From: Xanthomonas vasicola
GTDB lineage: Bacteria > Pseudomonadota > Gammaproteobacteria > Xanthomonadales > Xanthomonadaceae
Length of the DNA: 64,000 nucleotides
Direction of reading: 5' to 3'
Assembly: GCF_000772705.2 (NCBI RefSeq)
Contig: NZ_JSBW02000040.1
Span: 104,486 to 168,485 of the forward strand
In this document: one piece after another, positions 42,167 through 50,638 of the stretch
How the letters are laid out: the number at the start of each line of letters is the position of its first letter
Numbering within the stretch: position 1 is the first letter of the stretch
Translations under genes and position numbers: made by a program
Notes under the pieces: generated by a model
Seen by the model: only the letters and a program-made list of their open reading frames with translations
Database searches by the model: none
Told to the model about the DNA's origin: nothing

Positions 42167-43371
42167 TGACCGACCGTATCTCTACCAGCATGATGTACAG
42201 CCAGTCGGTCGCCTCGATGGGCGCCAAGCAGGCGCGGCTGAATCAGATCGAGTCCCAGCTCTCCAGCGGGCAGCGCTTGGTCACGGCCAAGGACGACCCG
42301 GTCGCCGCAGGCACCGCGGTCGGTCTGGATCGCGCCCTGGCGGCAATCACGCGCTTTGGTGAAAACGCCAACAACGTGCAGAACCGCCTCGGGCTGCAGG
42401 AAAATGCGCTGTCGCAGGCCGGCGACAAAATGGCGCGCGTCACCGAATTGGCGGTGCAGGCCAACAATTCCTCGCTCAGCCCCGACGACCGCAAGGCGAT
42501 CGCCTCGGAACTGACCGCCCTGCGCGACAGCATGCTGAGCCTGGCCAACAGCACCGATGGCACCGGGCGCTACCTGTTCGGCGGTACTGCCGACGGCAGC
42601 GCGCCTTTCATCAAGAGCAGTGGCAACGTCACCTACAACGGCGACCAGACCCAGAAGCAGGTGGAAGTGGCGCCGGACACCTTTGTCAGCGACACCCTGC
42701 CCGGCAGCGAAATCTTCATGCGCATCCGCACCGGGGACGGCACCGTGGACGCACACGCCAATGCCGCCAACACCGGCACCGGGCTGCTGCTGGATTTCAG
42801 CCGCGATGCCAGCACAGGCACTTGGAACGGTAGCAGCTACAGCGTGCAGTTCACCGCCGCCGACACCTATGAAGTGCGCGACAGCACCAATGCGGTGGTA
42901 AGCACCGGCACCTATAAAGATGGCCAAGACATCAAGGCAGCCGGCGTGCGCATGCGCATCAGCGGCGCGCCGGCGGTCGGCGACAGTTTCCAGATCGGCG
43001 CTTCCGGCACCAAGGACGTGTTTTCCACCATCGACGACATGGTCAGCGCGCTGAACTCAGACACGCTGACCGCCCCGCAGAAAGCGTCAATGACCAACAC
43101 CTTGCAGTCGTCCATGCGCGACATCGCGCAGGCGTCTTCGAAGATGATCGATGCGCGCGCCTCCGGTGGCGCGCAGTTGTCGGCGATCGACAACGCCAAC
43201 TCCTTGCTCGAATCCAACGAAGTCACGCTCAAGACCACCCTGTCGTCGATCCGCGATCTGGATTACGCCTCGGCGATTGGGCAGTACCAGCTCGAGAAGG
43301 CCTCGTTGCAGGCCGCTCAAACGATTTTTCAGCAGATGCAGTCGTCGTCGTTGTTCAACCTGATCCGCTGA
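42166..43371 (+). CDS. flgL: Hook-filament junction protein FlgL (HAP3)
   Basis: Second junction protein. 401 residues. RISTSMMYSQSVASMGAKQARLNQIESQLSSGQRL and C-terminal SSIRDLDYASAIGQYQLEKASLQAAQTIFQQMQSSSLFNLI match FlgL. It is translationally coupled to flgK by a one-base overlap, and followed by hairpins before the fliC promoter. Confidence 0.97.
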   Translation: MTDRISTSMMYSQSVASMGAKQARLNQIESQLSSGQRLVTAKDDPVAAGTAVGLDRALAAITRFGENANNVQNRLGLQENALSQAGDKMARVTELAVQANNSSLSPDDRKAIASELTALRDSMLSLANSTDGTGRYLFGGTADGSAPFIKSSGNVTYNGDQTQKQVEVAPDTFVSDTLPGSEIFMRIRTGDGTVDAHANAANTGTGLLLDFSRDASTGTWNGSSYSVQFTAADTYEVRDSTNAVVSTGTYKDGQDIKAAGVRMRISGAPAVGDSFQIGASGTKDVFSTIDDMVSALNSDTLTAPQKASMTNTLQSSMRDIAQASSKMIDARASGGAQLSAIDNANSLLESNEVTLKTTLSSIRDLDYASAIGQYQLEKASLQAAQTIFQQMQSSSLFNLIR

Positions 43372-43403
43372 TTTTGCCGCAGAAAACCTGGGTTTTCTCT
43401 ACT

Positions 43404-43426
43404 CCTGCGCGTGGCATTTGCGCAGG
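43404..43426 (+). terminator. Possible terminator after flgL
   Basis: CCTGCGC-N9-GCGCAGG, a perfect 7-bp stem, with TTTATTTTT starting 11 bases later. A smaller AAAACC-TG-GGTTTT hairpin lies at about 43383-43396. Together they probably end the flg transcript. Confidence 0.5.
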
Positions 43427-43463
43427 CGGACGGAGTTTATTTTTCGAAGAGTTATACCAGCGC

Positions 43464-43491
43464 TAAAGATTGGCGGGGTGCTGCCGAATAA
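43464..43491 (+). promoter_or_regulatory. Sigma-28 (FliA) promoter of fliC
   Basis: TAAAGATT, 11 bases, GCCGAATAA, close to the FliA consensus. The leader to the start codon is long, about 190 bases, AT-rich, and may hold post-transcriptional control. Confidence 0.88.
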
Positions 43492-43689
43492 ACCAAACCC
43501 CTTGATACACAACGCTTACGTATTTCGTCCTGACGCAGAAAAACAGTAAAAAAATACTGAATTTCGCTAAAGGTTCCCAACGCAACGCCGTTATTCATCT
43601 CAGCAGCGGCAACGGCCAACTTGATGGCCCCCCTGCGGAGGCTCCGGGCAAGTCCCCCTTGCCGGAAAAATCGCTTAGGAGAAATCAAA

Positions 43690-44889
43690 ATGGCACAGGT
43701 AATCAACACCAACGTAATGTCGCTGAACGCTCAGCGTAACCTCAACACCAACAGCTCCAGCTTGGCGCTGAGCATCCAGCAGCTTTCGTCGGGCAAGCGC
43801 ATCACCAGCTTTGCCGTAGACGCAGCCGGCGGCGCAATCGCCGAGCGCTTCACCACCCAGATCCGCGGCCTTGACGTTGCCTCGCGCAACGCCAACGACG
43901 GCATCTCGCTGTCCCAGACCGCCGAAGGCGCGATGCAGGAAATCGGCAACAACCTGCAGCGTATCCGCGAGCTGTCAGTGCAGTCCGCAAATGCAACCAA
44001 CTCGTCCACCGACCGCGAAGCGCTGAACTCCGAAGTCAAGCAGCTGACCGGCGAAATCGACCGCGTCGCCAATCAGACCAGCTTCAACGGCACCAAGCTG
44101 CTTGACGGCTCCTTCTCTGGCGCGCTGTTCCAGGTCGGCGCCGACGCCGGCCAGACCATTGGCATCAACAGCATTGCCGACGCCAACATCGATACGCTGG
44201 GCAGGGCCAACTTCGCCGCCGCCGTTTCCGGCGCTGGCGTCACCGGCACCGCCACCGCGTCTGGTTCGGTCAGCGGCATCAGCCTGTCGTTCAAGGATGC
44301 CAGCGGTTCGGCCAAGAGCATCACCATCGCTGACGTCAAGGTCGGCGCCGGCGACACCGCTGCCGACGTCAACAAGAAGGTTGCCTCGGCGATCAACGAC
44401 AAGCTCGACCAGACCGGCATGTACGCCTCGATCAAGAGCGATGGCTCGGTGCAGATCGAATCGCTGAAGGCTGGCCAGGACTTCACCTCGCTGTCGGCTG
44501 GTACCTCCAGCGCTGCTGGCATCACCGTCGGCGCCGGCATCACCACCGCTTCGGCCGCTTCGGGCTCCACCGCTTCGACCTTGGGCAGCCTGGATATCTC
44601 CACGTTCTCGGGCGCACAGCAAGCACTGGAAATCGTCGACAAGGCGCTGACCACGGTCAACTCCTCGCGCGCCGATATGGGTGCGGTGCAGAACCGCTTC
44701 ACCTCCACCATCGCCAACCTGAGCGCAACCTCGGAAAACCTGTCGGCCTCACGTAGCCGGATCGCCGATACCGACTACGCCAAGACCACCGCCGAACTGA
44801 CCCGCACGCAGATCCTGCAGCAGGCCGGTACTGCGATGCTGGCCCAGGCCAAGTCGGTTCCGCAGAACGTGCTGAGCCTGCTGCAGTAA
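43690..44889 (+). CDS. fliC: Flagellin FliC
   Basis: Filament subunit. 399 residues. N-terminal [19 protein letters not shown] and C-terminal [30 protein letters not shown] are the coiled D0/D1 ends; the variable centre (about 170-300) is Ala/Ser/Thr/Gly-rich and offers O-glycosylation sites. The flg22-equivalent region (about 30-51) reads [20 protein letters not shown] with Val at residue 43. AGGAGA precedes the ATG. It is a single-gene transcript with FliA promoter and a strong terminator. Only one flagellin gene is in the window. Confidence 0.98.
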   Translation: MAQVINTNVMSLNAQRNLNTNSSSLALSIQQLSSGKRITSFAVDAAGGAIAERFTTQIRGLDVASRNANDGISLSQTAEGAMQEIGNNLQRIRELSVQSANATNSSTDREALNSEVKQLTGEIDRVANQTSFNGTKLLDGSFSGALFQVGADAGQTIGINSIADANIDTLGRANFAAAVSGAGVTGTATASGSVSGISLSFKDASGSAKSITIADVKVGAGDTAADVNKKVASAINDKLDQTGMYASIKSDGSVQIESLKAGQDFTSLSAGTSSAAGITVGAGITTASAASGSTASTLGSLDISTFSGAQQALEIVDKALTTVNSSRADMGAVQNRFTSTIANLSATSENLSASRSRIADTDYAKTTAELTRTQILQQAGTAMLAQAKSVPQNVLSLLQ

Positions 44890-44939
44890 CCTGCAATCAG
44901 CTGCCGCCGCGATACGGCAGCGCTCCGGAGCAAGTCCAA

Positions 44940-44964
44940 AGCCCCTCTTCGGAGGGGCTTTTTT
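44940..44964 (+). terminator. Terminator of fliC
   Basis: AGCCCCTC-TTCG-GAGGGGCT with a UUCG tetraloop, then T6. Confidence 0.96.
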
Positions 44965-45024
44965 GTGGCCGCGGCCTGCCGCAGATGCCTGGACACTTTA
45001 TTGACGCAAACCACCACCTTCGGT

Positions 45025-45040
45025 AGGCATGGAATTTGCA
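45025..45040 (+). promoter_or_regulatory. Sigma-54 promoter of fliD
   Basis: AGGCAT-GGAAT-TTGCA: GG and GC invariant bases at correct spacing and a perfect -12 half. It lies 120 bases before fliD. Confidence 0.75.
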
Positions 45041-45159
45041 TGGCTACATTTCGTGAGCGCGACGTACCGCTGCCGCTAAAGTCCACGCGGATGCGGCCGA
45101 TACCCATCACGTAATCCCATGCGTCCGTCTGTTTCGGACGCCCAGACGAGGAATGCAAC

Positions 45160-46485
45160 ATGGCATCGGTGATCAGCACTTCCGCCTCCGGATTGGACAT
45201 CCCTACCGTGGTGTCTACCCTGGTGTCCCGGCAGAGAGACCCCGAGCAGGCACGCATCAACAAGGCCGGCACCGCCGCGTCGACGCAGTTGTCGGCCATC
45301 AGCCAGATCAAGAGCAGCATGACCACGCTCAAGTCTGCGCTGGACAAAGTGGTCAGCAGCGCCGACACCAACGCCTACAAGGCCACGGTGCCGACCGATG
45401 CCGGCTTCACCGCCACCACCACCAGCTCGGCGGCGCCAGGCAACTATTCGGTGGAAGTGGTGTCGCTGGCGACCTCGCAAAAACTGGCCTCCGGCGCGTT
45501 TACGGCCGATGCCACGGTGGGTAGCGGCACGCTGACGATCGGCTACGGCGACAACAGCGTCACCGTGGATATCAGCGGCACAGACAAGCTCACCGACATC
45601 GCTGCAGCCATCAACAAGGCCGCCGGCGGCAAAGGTGTGACTGCCAGCGTGGTCACCGCCAACGATGGCCAGCATCTGGTCTTCAATGCGGTCGATCCCG
45701 GCACCAAGGGCGCGCTGACCGTTAGCGCCAGCGACCCCAGCCTGAGCAGCCTCACCTACGGCCCCGGCGTCACCGGCGGGCTGAACCAGACCGTGGCAGC
45801 CGCCGACGCACTGGTGCGCGTGGACGGCTTCGAGCGCACCTCCAGCTCCAACACCATCAGCGACATCGTGCCCGGCGTGGTGCTCAACCTCACCAAGGCC
45901 GCTGAAGGCACCAAGTTCAATCTGGGCGTGGCAGCCGACACCAGCGGACTCAAGGGCAACCTCACCGCCTTCGCTGCGGCCTACAACACCGCCAACACCT
46001 TGCTGGCGAAAAGCAGCAGTTACGACGCCACCACCAAGACCGCCTCGGCGCTGACCGGCGATTCGCTGGTGCGCAGCCTGCAACAACAGCTGCGCGGCCA
46101 GGTCAGCGACAACGTCACCGAACTCAAGGCCCTCGGCCTGACCATCGACAAGGATGGCGTCATGAGTTTCGATGGCAGCAAGTTCGACACCGCCATCGCC
46201 TCCGACGGTGGCGCGGCGGCTGATGTATTTGGTAAGGACAGCAAGTTTGGCGGCAACCTGACCAAGCTGCTGGACAGCAACGTCAATGCCAACAACGGGA
46301 CGCTCACCCTGCGCTCGGACAGTTTGAACAAGACCATCAAGGGCTACGAATCTGACCTGGATGACCTTGATGCGCGCATGGAAAAACTCAGCGACAGCTA
46401 CACCGCACAGTTCGCCGCGATGGACGCCATGATCAGCAAGTTGCAAGGCAGCACCAGCTCGCTCAGCGGCCTGCTGACAGGCTGA
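45160..46485 (+). CDS. fliD: Flagellar filament cap protein FliD (HAP2)
   Basis: Cap that folds flagellin at the filament tip. 441 residues. N-terminal ISTSASGLDIPTVVSTLVSRQRDPEQ; FliD-C region with LTGDSLVRSLQQQLRG and DDLDARMEKLSDSYTAQFAAMDAMISKLQGSTSSLSGLL. It has its own sigma-54-type promoter, separate from fliC, so cap and filament are controlled differently. Confidence 0.96.
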   Translation: MASVISTSASGLDIPTVVSTLVSRQRDPEQARINKAGTAASTQLSAISQIKSSMTTLKSALDKVVSSADTNAYKATVPTDAGFTATTTSSAAPGNYSVEVVSLATSQKLASGAFTADATVGSGTLTIGYGDNSVTVDISGTDKLTDIAAAINKAAGGKGVTASVVTANDGQHLVFNAVDPGTKGALTVSASDPSLSSLTYGPGVTGGLNQTVAAADALVRVDGFERTSSSNTISDIVPGVVLNLTKAAEGTKFNLGVAADTSGLKGNLTAFAAAYNTANTLLAKSSSYDATTKTASALTGDSLVRSLQQQLRGQVSDNVTELKALGLTIDKDGVMSFDGSKFDTAIASDGGAAADVFGKDSKFGGNLTKLLDSNVNANNGTLTLRSDSLNKTIKGYESDLDDLDARMEKLSDSYTAQFAAMDAMISKLQGSTSSLSGLLTG

Positions 46486-46503
46486 TTTCTGTGATGGCGA
46501 CCC

Positions 46504-46531
46504 TCAAGTCCTGTCAGGGTATAGCCGATAC
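46504..46531 (+). promoter_or_regulatory. Possible sigma-28 promoter of fliS
   Basis: TCAA, 16 bases, GCCGATAC. The -10 half is near-perfect; the -35 half is weak and spacing is one base long. It would drive fliS, the fliT-like gene and the PilZ-like gene. Confidence 0.4.
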
Positions 46532-46635
46532 ATGTAGGGCCTATCGTGCTTTCGGCCTTGCCTTCCGGCAGGAGCGTCGTCGCAGGAGCACAGCGCTCCG
46601 GGACCAGCGAAGGTCAGCCCATTGAGGAGTCATCC

Positions 46636-47049
46636 ATGTACGGTTCCAATCGTCAATATGCCGAGCAATACCGCAAGGTCGGCGTGGCCACCAGCGTGAC
46701 CGAAGCCGACCCGCATAAGCTGGTCTCGCTGCTGTTTGCCGGTGCCTGCCAGCGCATCCGTCTGGCCCAAGCCTGCCTGGCGCAGGGCGACCAGGCGCGC
46801 AAAGGCAAGGCCATTGGTGAGGCCTGCGCAATCGTCGGTCACTTGAACGGCTCGCTCGATCACGAAGCCGGTGGCGAGATCGCTGGTAACCTCTCGGCCC
46901 TGTACGACTACGTGATGCAGCGGCTGACCGCAGCCAACCTGCACAATGACGAGACTGCGTTGATCGAAGCGCTGGATTTGCTCAGCGAAATCGACTCGGC
47001 GTGGAACTCCATCCCCCTCGAACAACGCGGCCTTCCCGCCGTTTCGTGA
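46636..47049 (+). CDS. fliS: Flagellin export chaperone FliS
   Basis: Binds flagellin C-terminus before export. 137 residues, helical. MYGSNRQYAEQYRKVGVATSVTEADPHKLVSLLFAGACQRI is the family N-terminus. GAGGAGT precedes the ATG at 46636. Confidence 0.96.
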   Translation: MYGSNRQYAEQYRKVGVATSVTEADPHKLVSLLFAGACQRIRLAQACLAQGDQARKGKAIGEACAIVGHLNGSLDHEAGGEIAGNLSALYDYVMQRLTAANLHNDETALIEALDLLSEIDSAWNSIPLEQRGLPAVS

Positions 47050-47057
47050 GTCCTGCC

Positions 47058-47351
47058 ATGCATAGCGTGCAACGCCTTCAAGCAGAAATCGCCGACCTCC
47101 GCCTGGCCATGGCGCAAGAGGACTTCGAGGACATGCCGCCGATGCTGGACGCCCACGACCTGCACCTGCGCGAATATGCGCAGCAGGTGGATATTGAACA
47201 GGACCGCGACGCGCTGCAGACCTTGCTCACGATGCATCAGGACCTGATGCGGATGATGCGCGAGCGTCAACGCAAGCTACTAGAGCTGATCCGCGCACAG
47301 CGCACCTCGTCGTCGGCCAGCCGGGCCTACGCACGGGTCGGTCGGATCTGA
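47058..47351 (+). CDS. fliT: FliT-like flagellar chaperone
   Basis: 97-residue helical, charged protein, directly after fliS (8-base gap), the usual place of fliT (FliD chaperone). Sequence similarity to enterobacterial FliT is not obvious by eye. A gene in this position in X. oryzae is described as fliTX and needed for motility. Its stop overlaps the next start (ATGA). Confidence 0.65.
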   Translation: MHSVQRLQAEIADLRLAMAQEDFEDMPPMLDAHDLHLREYAQQVDIEQDRDALQTLLTMHQDLMRMMRERQRKLLELIRAQRTSSSASRAYARVGRI

Positions 47352-47917
47352 TGAGCACGCTCGGCACACTTGCGCCATCTGCCGATGCCGAACTGTTTGC
47401 CGACACGCTCAGTTGCGAGTTGCAATTGCCGGCCGGCTTCCGCGCCGGAAGCGAAGCTGGCACGCAGAGCGCCGCAGAAACACTGTTGCGCAGCCTTGGC
47501 CAGGTCGAAGACTTGCGTAGCGAGGAAACCAGCGAAGACCGCGGCGAACTGCCGTTGCTGGTGCAGCGCATGGACGCCAAACTCGATTTGATGCTGGCGC
47601 TGATCGGCCGCTTGGTGCGCCACGGCGACAGCGGACTGAGCCAGGGCCTGGTGCACTGGTCGGTGCGCGGAATCCGCCTGAGTTGCGCAAGCAGCCACGC
47701 AGCGGGCACCACCGGCAGCGTTTGTTTGCAGCCATCCGATTGGCTTCCTGAACTTGTACAGCTTCCCGCCACGGTGCTGGCAAGCGCAAGCGATGGTCAT
47801 GATTTCTGGCTGTGGCTGCGGTTTGCCCCGCTCGCACCCGGTCTGCAGGACGCCCTGGAACGCCACCTGTTCCGTTTGCATCGCCGTCAGATCGCCGACG
47901 CCCGCCGCCAGCGCTGA
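47351..47917 (+). CDS. PilZ-like protein of the flagellar cluster
   Basis: 188 residues, soluble. A helical N-half (about 1-90) with QRMDAKLDLMLALIGRLVRHG is followed by a beta-rich C-half with VHWSVRGIRLSC...GTTGSVCLQPSDWL and FWLWLRF. This resembles the atypical PilZ proteins of Xanthomonas that lack the RxxxR c-di-GMP-binding motif. Position matches X. campestris XC_2249 as I recall, reported as a PilZ protein affecting motility. It starts on the last base of the fliT-like gene. Confidence 0.6.
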   Translation: MSTLGTLAPSADAELFADTLSCELQLPAGFRAGSEAGTQSAAETLLRSLGQVEDLRSEETSEDRGELPLLVQRMDAKLDLMLALIGRLVRHGDSGLSQGLVHWSVRGIRLSCASSHAAGTTGSVCLQPSDWLPELVQLPATVLASASDGHDFWLWLRFAPLAPGLQDALERHLFRLHRRQIADARRQR

Positions 47918-47989
47918 TTCCCATGGTTGGCGCGGGGCGTCGGGTCAGCTAAGGTGCTCTTTACTGAAAAAGAAGGTCTCTTCTGCGCC

Positions 47990-48622
47990 GTGCGAGTCAT
48001 CATCGTCGACGATCACACCCTTGTTCGTGCCGGCCTGTCCAGGCTGCTGCAAACTTTCGCCGGCATTGATGTCGTGGGCGAGGCAAGCAACGCGCAACAA
48101 GCCCTGGACATGACATCCCTGCACCGGCCCGACCTGGTGTTGATGGACCTGTCACTGCCCGGCCGCAGCGGCCTGGATGCCATGACCGACGTCCTGCGCG
48201 CCGCGCCGCGCACGCACGTGGTGATGATGTCGATGCATGACGACCCGGTGCACGTGCGCGATGCGCTTGATCGTGGCGCCGTCGGCTTTGTGGTCAAGGA
48301 CGCCGCACCGCTGGAACTGGAATTGGCGTTGCGCGCCGCCGCCGCTGGCCAGGTGTTCCTGAGCCCGCAGATCTCGTCCAAGATGATTGCGCCGATGCTG
48401 GGCCGCGAAAAACCAGTCGGCATTGCCGCACTGTCGCCGCGTCAGCGCGAGATCCTGCGCGAAATTGGCCGCGGCCAGAGCAACAAGGAAATTGCCGCCG
48501 ATTTGGGCATCAGCGTGAAAACGGTGGAAACCCACCGCGCACGCATGATGGAATCGCTCGGTTGCCGTCGCGCCAACGATCTGGTGCTGCTGGCGGCCAA
48601 ACATCACAACGAGTTGGTCTGA
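47990..48622 (+). CDS. LuxR/NarL-type response regulator
   Basis: 210 residues from GTG at 47990 (the frame is open upstream to 47927 with implausible sequence). Receiver 1-120: VDDH at 7-10, Asp53 in LMDLSLPG, and Lys in FVVKDAA. LuxR-type HTH at about 145-205: LSPRQREILREIGRGQSNKEIAADLGISVKTVETHRARMMESLG. No kinase is adjacent. The position, directly upstream of rpoN2, suggests motility or surface-behaviour control. Confidence 0.88.
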   Translation: MRVIIVDDHTLVRAGLSRLLQTFAGIDVVGEASNAQQALDMTSLHRPDLVLMDLSLPGRSGLDAMTDVLRAAPRTHVVMMSMHDDPVHVRDALDRGAVGFVVKDAAPLELELALRAAAAGQVFLSPQISSKMIAPMLGREKPVGIAALSPRQREILREIGRGQSNKEIAADLGISVKTVETHRARMMESLGCRRANDLVLLAAKHHNELV

Positions 48623-48680
48623 CGCGCCAACTTGGGCGAGCGCGGTCTGCCAGCGACGATCAAAACAGTGACGGAATTCC

Positions 48681-48702
48681 GGCAGGCATGCTTGAGCCTG
48701 CC
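48681..48702. repeat. Inverted repeat upstream of rpoN2
   Basis: GGCAGGC-N8-GCCTGCC in the 220-base gap between the LuxR-type regulator and rpoN2. No T-run follows. It may be a terminator-like stem or an operator. Confidence 0.45.
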
Positions 48703-48842
48703 TGCAACGTCAGGAAGTTTCTGACGCGCTGTCAGGAAAATCATGAGTCATCTCACCTGACTCCCTGATTAGAAACCCGTCGCGTTGTCCTGCAAGATGC
48801 ATTCCATCGCTGCTGCGTGCAGCGCCCTTCGGAAGCGCTTCC

Positions 48843-50246
48843 ATGAAGACGACCATTTCCGCCCAGCTTGGCCAGCAACTGCACCTCACCCCGCAGTTGC
48901 TGCAGTCGATCCGTCTGTTGCAATTGGACGGCATGCAGTTGGAACTGGAGATCCGTCGTGCCCTGGAAACCAATCCGTTGCTGGAGTTGGAAGAGCTGGC
49001 CGATAACGGGGACGCGGCCACCACCAACGACGATGGCGCCAGCGATATCGCCGCGTTCGACGAGTTGCCGGAAAGCACGATGTGGGACGTGCAGAGCAGC
49101 AGTTGGAACGATGGCGACGACGACCGCATGCAGCGCGTGGCAGCCGGCGAGTCCACCGACCCGCATGTGCGCATCCTGCGCGAACTGGCGCTGGACCTGG
49201 ACGAGGCGGCATTGGGGGCCGCTGCGTTCTGGCTGGAGCAGACCGACGACGCCGGGTATCTGACCGAAGCGTTGTCGACGCTGCAGCAGCTGGGCGCCAC
49301 CCGTCTGGGCATGAACGTGCAGGCAGTGGAAGCGATCCGTCAGCGCCTGCTGCACGGCGACCCGGCCGGGCTGGCCGCCTGCGACCTGCGCGAGTGTCTG
49401 CAAGCGCAGCTGAGTGCCCTGCCCGGCCGCGTACCGGCCCGCCATCTGGCGGCGCGCATCCTCGACGGTGACCTGGAGCTGCTGGCTGCGCACGACTACG
49501 CGGTACTGGCGCGCGCGCACGATGCCGAGGTGGACGATGCGCGCGAAGCGGTGCGGCTGATCCTCTCGCTGCAACCGCGCCCGGGCGAGGACCTGCTGCA
49601 GGAGAGCAACGCCAGCGTGATTCCGGATGTGCTCGCCTGGCATGCGGACGGCAGCTGGCGCGTTGCACTCAATCCGGCCACCACCCATCGCGTCAGCATC
49701 AACCCGGTGCACGAACGTGCGCTGGCTGAAGCCGGCGAGGCCGCGCAGCCGTTGCGCGACATGCTGCAGGAAGCGCGCTGGCTGACCCGCGGGTTGTCGA
49801 TGCGCTACGAGACCCTGCTGCGCGCAACGCGCGCCATCGCCGAACGCCAGGCCGCCTTCCTGGCGCGTGGCGAAGAAGCAATGGCACCGCTGACGCTGAA
49901 GGAAATTGCCGACGAGATCGGCATGCACGAATCGACGATCTCGCGCATCACCACCGGCAAATACATCCAGACCCCGCGCGGCACCTTCGAGCTCAAGCAC
50001 TTCTTCGCCGTGCGGCTGGAAGGCGCCAGCGTCTCCGGCCAGGCCGTCAAGGCGATGGTGCGTCGCTTGATCGAAAGCGAGCCGGCCGGCCGGCCGCTGG
50101 CCGACGAGGCCATTGCCGGATTGCTGTCGCGGCAAGGCGTTAACATTGCGCGCCGCACCGTCGCCAAGTACCGCGAACAACTTGATATCGCCCCGGCACG
50201 CGAGCGCCGTCGCACCACTAAACCGCTGCTTGCCCGGGCAGGATAA
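48843..50246 (+). CDS. rpoN2: RNA polymerase sigma-54 factor RpoN2
   Basis: 467 residues. Region I is Gln/Leu-rich (LGQQLHLTPQLLQSIRLLQLDGMQLELEIRRALETNPLLE), region II acidic (about 50-85), then the core-binding and HTH domains, and the RpoN box ARRTVAKYRE near the C-terminus. Xanthomonas has two rpoN genes; the copy in the flagellar cluster next to vemR and fleQ is rpoN2 and drives flagellar genes. At least five sigma-54 promoters in this window are probable targets. Confidence 0.95.
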   Translation: MKTTISAQLGQQLHLTPQLLQSIRLLQLDGMQLELEIRRALETNPLLELEELADNGDAATTNDDGASDIAAFDELPESTMWDVQSSSWNDGDDDRMQRVAAGESTDPHVRILRELALDLDEAALGAAAFWLEQTDDAGYLTEALSTLQQLGATRLGMNVQAVEAIRQRLLHGDPAGLAACDLRECLQAQLSALPGRVPARHLAARILDGDLELLAAHDYAVLARAHDAEVDDAREAVRLILSLQPRPGEDLLQESNASVIPDVLAWHADGSWRVALNPATTHRVSINPVHERALAEAGEAAQPLRDMLQEARWLTRGLSMRYETLLRATRAIAERQAAFLARGEEAMAPLTLKEIADEIGMHESTISRITTGKYIQTPRGTFELKHFFAVRLEGASVSGQAVKAMVRRLIESEPAGRPLADEAIAGLLSRQGVNIARRTVAKYREQLDIAPARERRRTTKPLLARAG

Positions 50247-50254
50247 GGACTACT

Positions 50255-50638
50255 ATGAGCAAACTCACCGTGCTGCTGGTCGACGACCACGAGGGCTTTA
50301 TCAACGCTGCGATGCGTCATTTTCGCAAAGTCGAGTGGCTCAATATCGTGGGCAGTGCCGCCAATGGGCTGGAAGCGATCGAGCGCTCTGAGTCGCTGCG
50401 CCCCAATGTCGTGCTGATGGATCTGGCCATGCCGGAAATGGGCGGGCTGCAGGCCACGCGTCTGATCAAGACGCAGGACGATCCGCCGTATATTGTCATC
50501 GCGAGCCACTTCGATGATGCCGAGCATCGTGAACACGCTCTTCGCGCGGGAGCTGACAACTTTGTCAGCAAGCTGTCCTACATCCAGGAAGTCATGCCAA
50601 TCCTGGAGGGCCTGACGGAAGGAGCCAGGAATGAGTGA
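50255..50638 (+). CDS. vemR: Single-domain response regulator VemR
   Basis: 127 residues, receiver only. Acidic pair Asp10-Asp11, phospho-acceptor Asp56 in VVLMDLAMPEMGG, and Lys106 in FVSKL. No output domain. VemR of X. campestris, located between rpoN2 and fleQ exactly as here, regulates motility, exopolysaccharide and virulence, acting with RpoN2 and FleQ. It overlaps fleQ by 8 bases. Confidence 0.93.
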   Translation: MSKLTVLLVDDHEGFINAAMRHFRKVEWLNIVGSAANGLEAIERSESLRPNVVLMDLAMPEMGGLQATRLIKTQDDPPYIVIASHFDDAEHREHALRAGADNFVSKLSYIQEVMPILEGLTEGARNE

